DNA of 23,667 nt, from contig JBDSXV010000136.1 of NCBI GenBank assembly GCA_039926025.1, positions 1-23,667 on the forward strand, read 5' to 3'. This DNA is from Dokdonella_A sp039926025. GTDB lineage: Bacteria; Pseudomonadota; Gammaproteobacteria; Xanthomonadales; Rhodanobacteraceae. Each line of letters begins with the position of its first letter. The first letter of the stretch is position 1. Shown here in pieces: positions 5,590 to 14,658 of the stretch. Below the pieces are notes generated by a model, which was not told the origin of the DNA, did no database searches, and saw only the letters and a program-made list of their open reading frames with translations. The translations under genes and the position numbers were made by a program.

Positions 5590-7968
5590 GTGCGTTCAGC
5601 GCCGCTCTATCGCATTGATGACTACTCGATCGATCTCGCCACCCGCGCGATTCGTCATGGCAATGCAATCGTCGATGTCGAGGCCAAGGTCTTCGATCTC
5701 GTTGCGTTGCTGCTGGAACATCGCGACCGCGCGCTATCCAAACGCGAAATCAACGATGCACTGTGGGGACAACGCCCGGTCACGGATGCCGCCCTGTCAC
5801 AGCTGTTGAGCAAGGCTCGGCGCGCACTCGGTGACGATGGCGAGTCGCAGCAGGTGATTCGAACCGTGCACGGTCGTGGCTTGCAATGGATTGCGGGCGT
5901 TCGCGTCGACGCCGATGAAACGCCCGCCACGGATGCCATCCCTGCAACCACGCCGACAAGACGCTCGGCGCGGCCTTGGTGGCTTGCCGCCCTCGCCGCC
6001 TCGCTCGCGATCGCCACTGCCCTGTTGGTACCGCACGTGCCGCCGAGTGCCGGCGACGGCCCGGCCCTGCCCCGCGTCGCGATCCTGCCGATCACCGACC
6101 AGACCGGCGACGCCGATCTGGCGTGGACACGCAACGGACTGATGGGGCTGATAGCAAGCCTGTTGCAGGAACGCGGCCGCGTCGAGGTGATCGGCTCGCA
6201 GATCGTGCAGGCGCAGGCTGGCACGCGCGAAACGTTCGACGCATCGGCGCTGGCGACGCTGGGCAAGTCGCTTGGCGCTACGCATTTCGTCAGCGGCCAA
6301 CTTCGGCGGGTTGGATCGCTCTACGAGCTGGACCTGCATCTGCGCGTCAATGGAAACGACACGCACCACGACGTGCTGCGCGGAACGGCGCCGACGGCGC
6401 TCGCGGTGGATTCGGTCGCGCGTCTGCAGCGCTGGCTCGGCATCACGTCGCCGGTCGCAGTGAGCGATGACACCGGCATCCGCAGTCCATTCCTAAACGA
6501 GGTCTACGCGCGTGGCCTCGATGCCTCGATCCACGGTGATGCGGTCAACGCCAAAAAGTATTTCCAGATCTGTCTTGACCAGGACCCGAGCCTGCTGTGG
6601 CCGCGTCTGCGCCTGGCGATCGCGCAAGGCTCCACCAATGAAGTGGACGCAAGCATCGAGAACGCGACGCGCGTTGCTGCCACGGCGCGCGGACGCGGCG
6701 AGAACGACCTGCTGGTGCCCGCATTGCGTCAATTGAGCGCATCCGAGTACTTCAAGGGCAACGGCGATGCCGCCGCCGCATATCTGGATGAAGCCTTGCA
6801 GCATCTGCCTGACGACAGCCAGCCATTGACCCTGGCCGCTGTGCATTCGACCTATGGCGCCGTCGAGATCAAACGAGGTCACCTCGCACAAGCACGTCAG
6901 CATCTGGAACTGGCGTTGCCGCTGACGCGCAGCACCGGCAACCGGCGTAACGAGGCCATCGTGCTCGCGAACCTCGCGATCGTCGATGGTGAGCAAGGCC
7001 GGTTCGATGACCGGCTGATACGCTTTCACGAAGCGATCGATGCTGCGCGCGAGAGCGCTTCGATCGACCTGGAATTGCGCACGCTCGGCGGCCTCGCCGC
7101 TGCCGAGTACGACGCCGGCCACGCGCTGAGCGCGGTACCGATGCTGAAACGGGCGCTGGGATTGGCGCAGGCGCAATCGGATCTGCAGACGCGCGTGCAT
7201 GTCGCCACCAATCTCGCGCGCATCCTCGCAACCTTTGGTCGCTACGACGACGCGGACGCACTGGTGAAACAGGCGCTGGCCATTGGCCAAGGCCAGGAGA
7301 ATGCGAATTGGCAGGCGAAGGCTCACTGGGCGCGTGGCAACATCGCCGAGCAGCGCGCGGCCTGGAGCGAGGCCAGTGAAGCGCTGGATGAAGCGCATCG
7401 CTTGTTCGCCGGTGCGAAATCCGATCTTGACGATACCGCGGTGCTCGACGATGCGGCCCGCGTCGCCGCATGCAGCGGCGACAGCGCAACCGCAGAGCGC
7501 ATAGCCGCAGCGCTGGCTCAGCGGATCGCAGCAAACCCCGGCAATAACGCGATGGCCAGCTGGCAACCGTTCGTTGCAACGCAGGTGCAACGTGCCCAGG
7601 GTCACCGCGCCGAGGCGACGGCTGCGCTCAAGCGACTGGTTGACGCCAACGTCGGACATGCAGACTGGCCGCCGCGCTTCGAAGCCTTGTTGCAGTTGGG
7701 GCGTTGGCGACTCGAGCAGAACGATGCAGCGGGCGCGCTTGCGCTCGCTGGCGCCCTCGATCCGTGGCTGGCGCAGCAGCCGAACGTAATCGAATGGCAT
7801 GTTGCGGCGTTGCGCGCCAACGGCGACAGCGACGCGGCGGCGCGCGAGCAGAAGCGGCTGGATGCGCTGAAGGCGTCGCCGGATCTACTCGTCGATGCGG
7901 CCATGCTGGCGCCGCCGGAGCCCATCGCAGAGACAGCGCAGCCCACCCAACCAGCCCACCCGTATTGA
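5590..7968 (+). CDS. Membrane-anchored winged-helix regulator with TPR region (CadC/ToxR-like layout)
   Basis: The product is 792 residues from a GTG start, with GGAG at 5580-5583 before it. Residues 1-106 form an OmpR/PhoB-type winged-helix DNA-binding domain, including KVFDLVALLLEHRDRALSK and a terminal hairpin VIRTVHGRGLQWI. A linker leads to one hydrophobic segment at about 130-150 (WWLAALAASLAIATALLVP). A TolB-like segment follows (RVAILPITDQTGDADLAWT, 162-180), and then a long helical region, about 320-770, with TPR character (repeated A-x-x-Y/L-x-x-A-L patterns). No receiver domain is present, so signals probably come from the periplasmic TPR part, as in CadC/ToxR regulators. TAGAAT at 5554-5559 could be a -10 box, without a clear -35. 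Target genes are unknown; the two exported-protein genes just downstream are candidates. Confidence 0.88.
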   Translation: MRSAPLYRIDDYSIDLATRAIRHGNAIVDVEAKVFDLVALLLEHRDRALSKREINDALWGQRPVTDAALSQLLSKARRALGDDGESQQVIRTVHGRGLQWIAGVRVDADETPATDAIPATTPTRRSARPWWLAALAASLAIATALLVPHVPPSAGDGPALPRVAILPITDQTGDADLAWTRNGLMGLIASLLQERGRVEVIGSQIVQAQAGTRETFDASALATLGKSLGATHFVSGQLRRVGSLYELDLHLRVNGNDTHHDVLRGTAPTALAVDSVARLQRWLGITSPVAVSDDTGIRSPFLNEVYARGLDASIHGDAVNAKKYFQICLDQDPSLLWPRLRLAIAQGSTNEVDASIENATRVAATARGRGENDLLVPALRQLSASEYFKGNGDAAAAYLDEALQHLPDDSQPLTLAAVHSTYGAVEIKRGHLAQARQHLELALPLTRSTGNRRNEAIVLANLAIVDGEQGRFDDRLIRFHEAIDAARESASIDLELRTLGGLAAAEYDAGHALSAVPMLKRALGLAQAQSDLQTRVHVATNLARILATFGRYDDADALVKQALAIGQGQENANWQAKAHWARGNIAEQRAAWSEASEALDEAHRLFAGAKSDLDDTAVLDDAARVAACSGDSATAERIAAALAQRIAANPGNNAMASWQPFVATQVQRAQGHRAEATAALKRLVDANVGHADWPPRFEALLQLGRWRLEQNDAAGALALAGALDPWLAQQPNVIEWHVAALRANGDSDAAAREQKRLDALKASPDLLVDAAMLAPPEPIAETAQPTQPAHPY

Positions 7969-8087
7969 CGCAACCAGCGTATCGGCGACGCCAAATCAGC
8001 ATTCGTCCGGAACACCTCACGAATCCGTCAAGACCGCTGCGCGCAGGAATGCTGCAATCGGCACTGATCACGGCGAGGAGTTCGGCG

Positions 8088-9458
8088 ATGCCCACCCGAA
8101 ACGATGGCGATCAATCCCGGCGCGCGCGTCTTGCAACACGGCAAACATCGAGCTTCTTGCTGTTGGCGCTCGTGAGCGGATCAGCCGCCGCGCTCGCGCC
8201 TGGCGCCGACGGTGTGCGGGTGACGATCCCCATAACGGGAATTTCCGACTCCGCGCAAGGCGGCGCTGTCGATACCGACGGCAATATCGTGCTCGCAGGT
8301 TCTGCCGGCGGCGGCAAAACCGCATTGGCACGACTGACACCGAATGGAGCGCTCGACGGTACGTTCGGCACCAACGGAGTCGCGCTCAACGACCTCAGCG
8401 TAAACCTCAGCGATGGATTGCGCGCGATCGTGCGCATGGATGACGGCCGCTATGTCGCCTGCGGCACCTTCTTCAGCGTTGGCACGGCGACCGATTTCGT
8501 CGTCGCGCGCTTCAACAGCGATGGCTCGCTTGATGGGACGTTTGATGGGACCGGCTATGCGGTGACCTCATTCCTGCAGTCGGGCGCCGGTGGGTCGTTG
8601 TTCGATCAGTGCAATGCCGTCGCGATCCAGCCCGACGGCATGATCGTGTCGGCCGGCTTCACCGCCGAGAATGGTCCGAACCATGTGGCGTTGACGCGAC
8701 ATACCGCGGCCGGCTTGCTCGATGCCGGTTTCGGCACTGGCGGCAAGGTCGACATCAACGCATCCGCCATAGCGAATGTCAGTTCCGAGGCGAGGGCAGT
8801 GCTGGTGCAGCCAGACGGCAAACTGTTGGTGGCAGGCTACGCGTTCGGACCGGGCAACAGCGAATTCCTGGTCATGCGGCTGAACGCCGATGGCTCGCCC
8901 GACAGCAGTTTCGGCAGCGCCGGCATCACGCGCACGCCGGTAGGGCCCGGCGAGGACATCGCCAACGCGATGGTGCGCCAACCCGACGGCCGCATCGTGC
9001 TCGCCGGCTCTGCCATCGTCGCAGACGGCAGGCGCGATTTCGCACTCGCGCGCTACACCAACGCGGGAGTACTCGATGCCAGCTTCGGCAGCGCCGGCCT
9101 GGTCACGACACCGGTGGGTCCGAGTGATGACGTCGCCTATGCGCTGGTCCTGATGCCATGGGGCCGCCTGATCGCCGCTGGCTCGGCGCGCACCAGCACC
9201 GGCGGTTCCGGCACCGATCTGGCATTGGTCTCCTACAACGCGAACGGCAGCGTTGACGCCTATTTCGGCAACGCCGGCAAGCGCATGGTCAACGTGTCTG
9301 CGTTCGACGACATCATCTACGGCCTCGCCAGCGATATCGACGGCGCCCGCTTCTGGGCGGTCGGCACCGCAGCGCCGTCCACGACCGCGCAGGATTTCCT
9401 CGCCATCGAATTCGGTCTGAATGACACGATTTTCCGCGATGGATTCGAGGGCCCGTAG
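8088..9458 (+). CDS. Exported Delta-60 repeat protein with C-terminal IFRDGFE tag
   Basis: The product is 456 residues from ATG 8088, which has GGCGAGGAG at 8072-8080. The frame is open further upstream but there overlaps the regulator gene. A signal peptide is visible: basic residues to 18, then SSFLLLALVSGSAAALA, with cleavage near 37. Six repeats of about 60 residues follow, each holding a unit like R-x-N-x-D-G-S-L-D-x-x-F-G-x-x-G, beginning near residues 81, 140, 204, 263, 321 and 381. Between them are Q-P-D-G-K-x-x-V-A-G strands. This is the Delta-60 repeat pattern, which makes a beta-propeller-like surface protein of unknown role. The chain ends DTIFRDGFEGP, a short pattern shared with two other exported proteins of the window. 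Confidence 0.9.
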   Translation: MPTRNDGDQSRRARLATRQTSSFLLLALVSGSAAALAPGADGVRVTIPITGISDSAQGGAVDTDGNIVLAGSAGGGKTALARLTPNGALDGTFGTNGVALNDLSVNLSDGLRAIVRMDDGRYVACGTFFSVGTATDFVVARFNSDGSLDGTFDGTGYAVTSFLQSGAGGSLFDQCNAVAIQPDGMIVSAGFTAENGPNHVALTRHTAAGLLDAGFGTGGKVDINASAIANVSSEARAVLVQPDGKLLVAGYAFGPGNSEFLVMRLNADGSPDSSFGSAGITRTPVGPGEDIANAMVRQPDGRIVLAGSAIVADGRRDFALARYTNAGVLDASFGSAGLVTTPVGPSDDVAYALVLMPWGRLIAAGSARTSTGGSGTDLALVSYNANGSVDAYFGNAGKRMVNVSAFDDIIYGLASDIDGARFWAVGTAAPSTTAQDFLAIEFGLNDTIFRDGFEGP

Positions 9459-9671
9459 TCCGCTTCGCCTGGACGCTGGACATCGAAAGCGTGCATGCGC
9501 CCTCATCGGTACGCGCGGTAGCGCGGCCGTGTTGCGCGTGCCGCGTGAAAAACCTGAACGAAGACGGCGGCGCAGTCTGCGTCATAAGCGTTGCACCCGG
9601 ATTCTGCCCGCCGCACAATAGAGCCAACGGCTTTCGGCTCATGCGCGCCGTTGGGTGATGGAGCAATCGTC

Positions 9672-10241
9672 GTGCGCAACCTATGCGATGTCGGATTCAA
9701 TCGGGCGATCACCATTGATCGATCTGCGGTGTGCCCGCGCTCAAGCGGCCGACCGTACCCTGTTCGCCTGTTGGGCTGCAGCCTCGCGATAGTCGGCGTG
9801 ATCGCCGCGTTCGCTCCGTCGGCAGCCAGCGCGCAAACCTGTCTGGCGCCTTTGTCGTGGCCCAGCGACGCCACCTCGCTTGTTGGCAATTCCTGCCTCG
9901 GCTCACGTGTCGCAGAGACGCTTTGTGCTGGCGAAGTCGCCAATCCCGGACTCAACGTCGTTTACCGCATTTATGTCAGCGGCAAGGCGTCGGAAATTGA
10001 TTCCATGAGCTTCGATTTCATCCCGGTCATGTATCTCTCGGACGAAGCCCACGACTGCGAATCGAGCCCTTGCGTGGCCTCGGGCAGCTCGATCAACCTG
10101 ACCGGACTCCCGCCGGGGTACTACCGGTTGACTGTCGCGCATAGCAACGTCGATGCCGATGCTGCGTGCGGCCTGTTTACGCTCGCTGCGGACGCCCCCC
10201 TGTCCGCCACCGACATCTATTTTGACAACGGGTTTGATTGA
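9672..10241 (+). CDS. Small exported cysteine-rich protein with C-terminal YFDNGFD tag, hypothetical
   Basis: The best start is GTG at 9672 with GGAG at 9660-9663, giving 189 residues. The frame is open further upstream from a TTG at 9591, but that start has no binding site. A long basic N-region leads to a hydrophobic core, LLGCSLAIVGVIAAFAP, and a likely signal peptidase site after ASA at residue 54. The mature part of about 135 residues has six cysteines, so three disulfides are possible. Beta-strand-like phrases such as NVVYRIYVSG and GLPPGYYRLTVAHS recall PPC-type (bacterial pre-peptidase C-terminal) beta sandwiches; this is only a resemblance. It ends TDIYFDNGFD. It lies 213 bases after the Delta-60 gene, so it may have its own promoter. 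Function unknown. Confidence 0.72.
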   Translation: MRNLCDVGFNRAITIDRSAVCPRSSGRPYPVRLLGCSLAIVGVIAAFAPSAASAQTCLAPLSWPSDATSLVGNSCLGSRVAETLCAGEVANPGLNVVYRIYVSGKASEIDSMSFDFIPVMYLSDEAHDCESSPCVASGSSINLTGLPPGYYRLTVAHSNVDADAACGLFTLAADAPLSATDIYFDNGFD

Positions 10242-10485
10242 GTCGAGCTTTGCGCAACGGTGATTTGAAAAAACAGGCGCAGACGCAAGCGACGTGATCC
10301 GAATTCGACCAGGGCGGCAGGAGTGGCCTGTCACGCACGAGTGCGAGCTTGCTTGTCCCTCCTGATGGCGCATGCAACGCCTTTCCGATCGCCCCCCAGG
10401 GGATCTCGATTGGGTACCGCGTTGCCCCGCGCGAGCGCTTCCGGCAAGCTAGTGTGCTTCGCGTCCCGAGAGAAGTCGCCCAACC

Positions 10486-12852
10486 GTGCGCTCGATCCCC
10501 CCTCACCTGCCCGGGCGACGCCTGCTGGCGCTTGCCATCGCGAACATCCTCCTGGTCGTCATGTTGTCCCCGGCTGCCCGTGCGGCCGACGATAACGCGC
10601 CAACCTGCGCCGTCGGCGTTCTCAAGTGCGCGAAGAAGCCGGTCAGCTTCGACATGTGCGGCAAGAACGATTTGCTCGACTTCTACGTGCCCGACCTGCC
10701 GACCGAGGGAGATCGCAGCAAGGCGCCTCGCGACGCGAGCGCAGCAAAGGTGACGAGTCCGGACAAAGTCCACTACACGCTCGAAGGCCAAGCGCAAATC
10801 ACGCAGCTCGACCTGTTCCTGCACGCGGACAAGATCACCTACGACAGCGAGACCACCGACTACAGCACCGAAGGCCACGTAACCTATCAGGATCGCAGCC
10901 TGCTGCTTTCGGCGGACCGTGCAAAAGGCAACGCCGATCTGGATCAATGCACGCTCGACAACGTGCGTTACCAGTTGCTCGGCGCGCGCGGCAATGGCAT
11001 CGCTACCGTGGCGGTGATGGACGATCCCGACCACGCGCAATTCAAGGATGCAACGTATTCCACGTGCGATGTCGGCAATCAGCAGTGGGCGTTCAGCGCG
11101 CGCGACATGGACATCGATCGCGCCGAAGGCCTCGTGCGCGCGCACAACGTGACGTTCCGCATCCATGATGTGCCGGTTTTCTGGCTGCCGTACGCGCGCT
11201 TCGCCATCGACGACCGGCGCGAAAGCGGCTTCCTGTTCCCGAGTGTCGGCTACAGCGAGCGCCGCGGCTTCGACTTCACGCTGCCGTATTACCTGAACCT
11301 TGCGCCGAACTACGATGCGACGATCCTGCCTCGTCTCATGACTGATCGCGGCGTCATGCTCGGCGGCGAGTTCCGCTACCTCACCGACAGCAGCAAGGGC
11401 AACTTCACCGCGGAAGTGATGCCGCACGACGACAAGGTCGGCGACGAGGAACGTGACTACGCAGCCTCGCTGCCGAGCAGCCGCTGGCTGTACCGGTTTC
11501 AGGATATAACCGGCTTCAATGCAAACTGGTCTGCCGTCGTCGACGTGAATCGCGTTTCCGACGATCGCTACTTCGAGGATTTCGGTCGCGGCCTGTACAG
11601 CTCGGCGGTCAGCTTCCTGCCATCGAGCGCCTACCTCAGCGGCCGTGGCGACTGGTGGAACGCAAGTTTTGGCGGCGACTCCTACCAGATCACCGATCCG
11701 ACCCTGAGCGATCAGTTCGAGCCGTATCGTCGACTGCCGCGCGCGACCTTCAACGCGGAACATGCGTTCATGGGCGACTTCAGCGCCGGCGTCAATTCGG
11801 AATTTGTCGCGTTCTCAAAGGACGACGCCCTCGAAGGCCAGCGCCTCGACCTGTTCCCTTACATCGCCTATCCGATCGAGACCGCCTCGTATTTTCTGCG
11901 TCCGCAGTTGGGTTACCGCTTGACCAATTACAGCCTCGATCATCTGGACCTTGCGCAGAACCCGCTGCTGACGACGCGGCATCCTGATCGTGGCGTACCG
12001 GTGTTCAGCCTCGACTCGGGTCTCGTCTTCGAGCGTGACATGCACTTCGGCGACGAGTCCTGGACACAGACGCTGGAGCCACGCGCGTACTACCTGCGCG
12101 TCCCCTATCGCGACCAGAACGACCTGCCTGTCTTCGACAGCCAGGAAATTCCGTTCAGCTTCGGCGAGCTGTTCCGCAGCAACCGTTTCGTCGGCGCGGA
12201 TCGACAGATGGATGCGAACAACCTGTCGCTCGCCATGACCACGCGTTTCCTCGACGACGCCAGCGGCACCGAAAGGGTGTCCGCGAGCCTCGGCGAGATC
12301 CGCTATTTCGACGACCAGCGCGTGCAGCTGCCCGGCTTGCCGCCTACGGATTTCGGCGGTTCGGCGTATGCCGGCGAGATCGACCTGCACCTCAACGATC
12401 GTTGGCGCGTGCTCCTCGACCAGCAATGGAATCCGAATACCCATCACACGGATCTTTCGACGTTCACGCTGCAGAATCGCTTTGGCGACGACGGCATCGT
12501 GAATGCGTCATACCGCTATCGCCGCGATTTCCTCGAGCAGGTGGATCTCTCCGCCGCGCTGCCGATCTCTCCGGGCTGGCGCGTCGTTGCACGCGAAAAC
12601 TACGCCTTGAACGATCCTTTGGCCATCGCCACCGATCCGCATGGCAAGGACGGCCGCACGCTGGAGAGCTTCATCGGGATCGAGCACGACACCTGCTGCA
12701 TCGCCTGGCGCGTGATTGCGCGGCGCTGGATCCATAACATTGAAGGCAATTCCGACAACGCGATCTACTTCGAGCTGGAATTCAAGGGCATCGGCTCGAT
12801 AGGGCAGAAGACGGACACCTTCCTGCGCCGTGGTATCCTTGGCTATCAATGA
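10486..12852 (+). CDS. lptD: LPS-assembly protein LptD
   Basis: The product is 788 residues from GTG 10486, with a signal peptide (LLALAIANILLVVMLSPAARA, cleavage near 33). LptD is the outer-membrane barrel that, with lipoprotein LptE, places lipopolysaccharide in the outer leaflet. Residues about 90-200 are the periplasmic OstA/LptA-like domain (ITQLDLFLHADKITYDSET; VTYQDRSLLLSADRAKG). The rest is the barrel, with the typical segments VPVFWLPYARFAIDDRR and RRGFDFTLPYYLNLAPN. The adjacent pair Cys737-Cys738 (HDTCCIAW) matches the C-terminal cysteine pair that forms essential disulfides in E. coli LptD, and several N-terminal cysteines are available as partners. The preceding 244 bases hold no gene I can support. 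The downstream surA encodes the chaperone that LptD needs, so the order is functionally sensible. Confidence 0.97.
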   Translation: MRSIPPHLPGRRLLALAIANILLVVMLSPAARAADDNAPTCAVGVLKCAKKPVSFDMCGKNDLLDFYVPDLPTEGDRSKAPRDASAAKVTSPDKVHYTLEGQAQITQLDLFLHADKITYDSETTDYSTEGHVTYQDRSLLLSADRAKGNADLDQCTLDNVRYQLLGARGNGIATVAVMDDPDHAQFKDATYSTCDVGNQQWAFSARDMDIDRAEGLVRAHNVTFRIHDVPVFWLPYARFAIDDRRESGFLFPSVGYSERRGFDFTLPYYLNLAPNYDATILPRLMTDRGVMLGGEFRYLTDSSKGNFTAEVMPHDDKVGDEERDYAASLPSSRWLYRFQDITGFNANWSAVVDVNRVSDDRYFEDFGRGLYSSAVSFLPSSAYLSGRGDWWNASFGGDSYQITDPTLSDQFEPYRRLPRATFNAEHAFMGDFSAGVNSEFVAFSKDDALEGQRLDLFPYIAYPIETASYFLRPQLGYRLTNYSLDHLDLAQNPLLTTRHPDRGVPVFSLDSGLVFERDMHFGDESWTQTLEPRAYYLRVPYRDQNDLPVFDSQEIPFSFGELFRSNRFVGADRQMDANNLSLAMTTRFLDDASGTERVSASLGEIRYFDDQRVQLPGLPPTDFGGSAYAGEIDLHLNDRWRVLLDQQWNPNTHHTDLSTFTLQNRFGDDGIVNASYRYRRDFLEQVDLSAALPISPGWRVVARENYALNDPLAIATDPHGKDGRTLESFIGIEHDTCCIAWRVIARRWIHNIEGNSDNAIYFELEFKGIGSIGQKTDTFLRRGILGYQ

Positions 12853-12873
12853 GTTGGCCACCCTCGGAGACTT

Positions 12874-13077
12874 ATGCGCAAGAATCAAGTGGCGTGGTGG
12901 CTGTGGGCCACGGGCACGGTTTTGGTTGTGCTCAGTTGGATCAATGTCGTGAGCCACGTCATCGGCTGGTGCGGCTTCGCAATCGGTCTGGCTGGAACCG
13001 TCCTCAGTTGGGGCATTCGTCCACCACATGGCTCTTCGTCTACACAAGAGCGGTCCGGCATCAATCAGGATGTGTGA
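12874..13077 (+). CDS. Small two-helix membrane protein between lptD and surA, hypothetical
   Basis: The product is 67 residues from ATG 12874, with CGGAG a few bases upstream. The start MRKNQVAWWLWATG leads into two hydrophobic segments, near residues 7-27 and 30-46, joined by a short turn and followed by a polar tail. The gene starts 21 bases after lptD and lies in the same direction, so it probably belongs to the lptD-surA transcript. I recognise no family. The binding site, spacing and clean hydrophobic pattern argue that it is real. Confidence 0.6.
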   Translation: MRKNQVAWWLWATGTVLVVLSWINVVSHVIGWCGFAIGLAGTVLSWGIRPPHGSSSTQERSGINQDV

Positions 13078-13227
13078 CCTGTACCGGGCAATGACCATTC
13101 ATTTCAGCGAACAGGCCCCCCATTTACGCCGCGAAATTCAAGCACTGGCTGTGCTCGTGCTCATCACCCGATCCGCAAACTGCTCGTCTCGAGGTGCCTC
13201 GCGCACCGGAAAATTCGGAAATCCCCA

Positions 13228-14559
13228 ATGAAGTCATTCCTCGTTGCACTGACCCTGGCCCTGCTCGTTCCGACGGCGGCGCCCGCGCAGACTCCTACTC
13301 CATTGACGCTGGACCGCATCGTCGCGGTCGTCGACGAGGACGTGGTGCTGCAGAGCGAACTTGATCGCGACATCAGTCGCGTGACCACCCAGTTCGCGAA
13401 AAATCCGCAGCAATTGCCACCGCGCGATGTGCTCGAGCGCCAGCTGCTCGATCGCCTGGTGCTGCAGAAGCTGCAAGTGGCGCGCGCCGACTCGACCGGC
13501 GTCAAGGTCTCCGATGCGGAAGTGGATCAGGCGCTCGCGCAGATCGGCAAGCAGAACAACATGGAAATCGGCCAACTGCGCGGAGCCATCACCCAGCAGG
13601 GCCTGGACTTCGAGCAGTTTCGCAAGGGCGTACGCGAGCAGTTGATCGTGCAGCGCCTGCGCCAGCGCGTGGCGCAGAGTCGCGTCCATGTCAGCGACGC
13701 CGAGATCGACAGCATGATCAAGAACGGCGGCCTCAACCACGGCCAGATTCACCTCGGTTACATCGTGATCAATGTGCCGGACGGGGCCACCCCGGAGCAG
13801 ATCGATGTCGCGCACGCCAAGGCTGACGAGGCGAAAAAGAAAATCGATGACGGCATGGATTTCGCTGCTGCAGCGATTCGCTACTCGAATGCGGAAAATG
13901 CACTGCAGGGTGGTGATCTCGGCTGGCGTGGCCGCGATGAACTGCCGCCAGCGATGATCGACGTTGCCGACAAGCTTGCAGACGGCGCGGTTTCAACGCC
14001 CATTCGCGGTCCGAACGGCTTCCACATCGTCAAGCTGATCGGCAAGCGCGACAGTGGCAGCGGCAGCGGCGAGCAGATGGTCACCGAGACCCACGCGCGC
14101 CACATCCTGGTCAAGATCACCGAGCTCATGTCGAGCGAACAGGCGCAGAAGAAAGTCGCCGCGGCGCGTCAGGCCATCCTTGCCGGAGAAGATTTCGAGA
14201 AAGCCGCGAAGGACACGTCCGAAGACGACGCAACAGCGCGACTTGGCGGCGACCTCGGCTGGTTCTCCGGTGACGCCTATGGCGAACGCGTCGCCGCGAC
14301 CCTGAAAGAGATGAAGAAGGGCGAAATTTCACAACCGTTCCAGACCGACGCGGGCTGGCACATCGTGCAACTCGTCGACACGCGCAGCATCGACAAGTCC
14401 GGCGAGCTTCAGCGTGACCAGGCCAAGAACGCGCTGTTCCAGCGCAAGGCCGAGGACGAATACCAGGCTTTCCTGCGCCAGATCCGCAGCGAAGCCTATG
14501 TCGACATTCGCCTGCCCGGCGCGAACGCGAGCAGCGCAGCGGCACCGGGCGCGCCGTAA
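13228..14559 (+). CDS. surA: Periplasmic chaperone / peptidyl-prolyl isomerase SurA
   Basis: The product is 443 residues with a signal peptide (MKSFLVALTLALLVPTAAPA, cleavage near 20). The N-terminal SurA domain follows (LDRIVAVVDEDVVLQSELD, then the helical substrate-binding part to about 165). Two parvulin (PpiC) domains come next. The first is about 172-275 (IHLGYIVINVP to GPNGFHIVKLIG) and the second about 289-390 (HARHILVKI, GGDLGWFSGDAYGE, GWHIVQLVD). A C-terminal strand/helix closes the chaperone module. SurA escorts unfolded outer-membrane proteins, including LptD, through the periplasm. The length is close to E. coli SurA (428). The tail is Ala/Ser-rich (NASSAAAPGAP). The lptD-surA-pdxA order is the usual proteobacterial one. 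Confidence 0.97.
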   Translation: MKSFLVALTLALLVPTAAPAQTPTPLTLDRIVAVVDEDVVLQSELDRDISRVTTQFAKNPQQLPPRDVLERQLLDRLVLQKLQVARADSTGVKVSDAEVDQALAQIGKQNNMEIGQLRGAITQQGLDFEQFRKGVREQLIVQRLRQRVAQSRVHVSDAEIDSMIKNGGLNHGQIHLGYIVINVPDGATPEQIDVAHAKADEAKKKIDDGMDFAAAAIRYSNAENALQGGDLGWRGRDELPPAMIDVADKLADGAVSTPIRGPNGFHIVKLIGKRDSGSGSGEQMVTETHARHILVKITELMSSEQAQKKVAAARQAILAGEDFEKAAKDTSEDDATARLGGDLGWFSGDAYGERVAATLKEMKKGEISQPFQTDAGWHIVQLVDTRSIDKSGELQRDQAKNALFQRKAEDEYQAFLRQIRSEAYVDIRLPGANASSAAAPGAP

Positions 14560-14658
14560 GCAACATCCCGCCGACGCGTCGGCCATCACTCCCGTGCCGC
14601 TGGCGCTGCGCGGGAATGACGCAAGCGCGCCAGCGTTCTCGCAAGCCGGCACCTGCGC

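Noticed and set aside
6493..7800. 435-codon open frame antisense to the winged-helix/TPR regulator
   Set aside because: The plus strand has clear domains throughout. The antisense product is a cysteine/arginine-scattered sequence without motifs, as expected opposite a GC-rich gene.
7704..8087. Upstream extension of the Delta-60 protein into the regulator gene
   Set aside because: It would place the signal peptide internally; the ATG at 8088 has a strong binding site and a proper signal sequence.
8568..9506. 312-codon antisense frame opposite the Delta-60 protein
   Set aside because: The periodic sequence is the mirror of the six plus-strand repeats; the product has no start context or family.
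10177..11763. 528-codon antisense frame opposite lptD
   Set aside because: LptD is unmistakable on the plus strand, and the antisense product is a low-complexity V/A/R-rich shadow with no domain.
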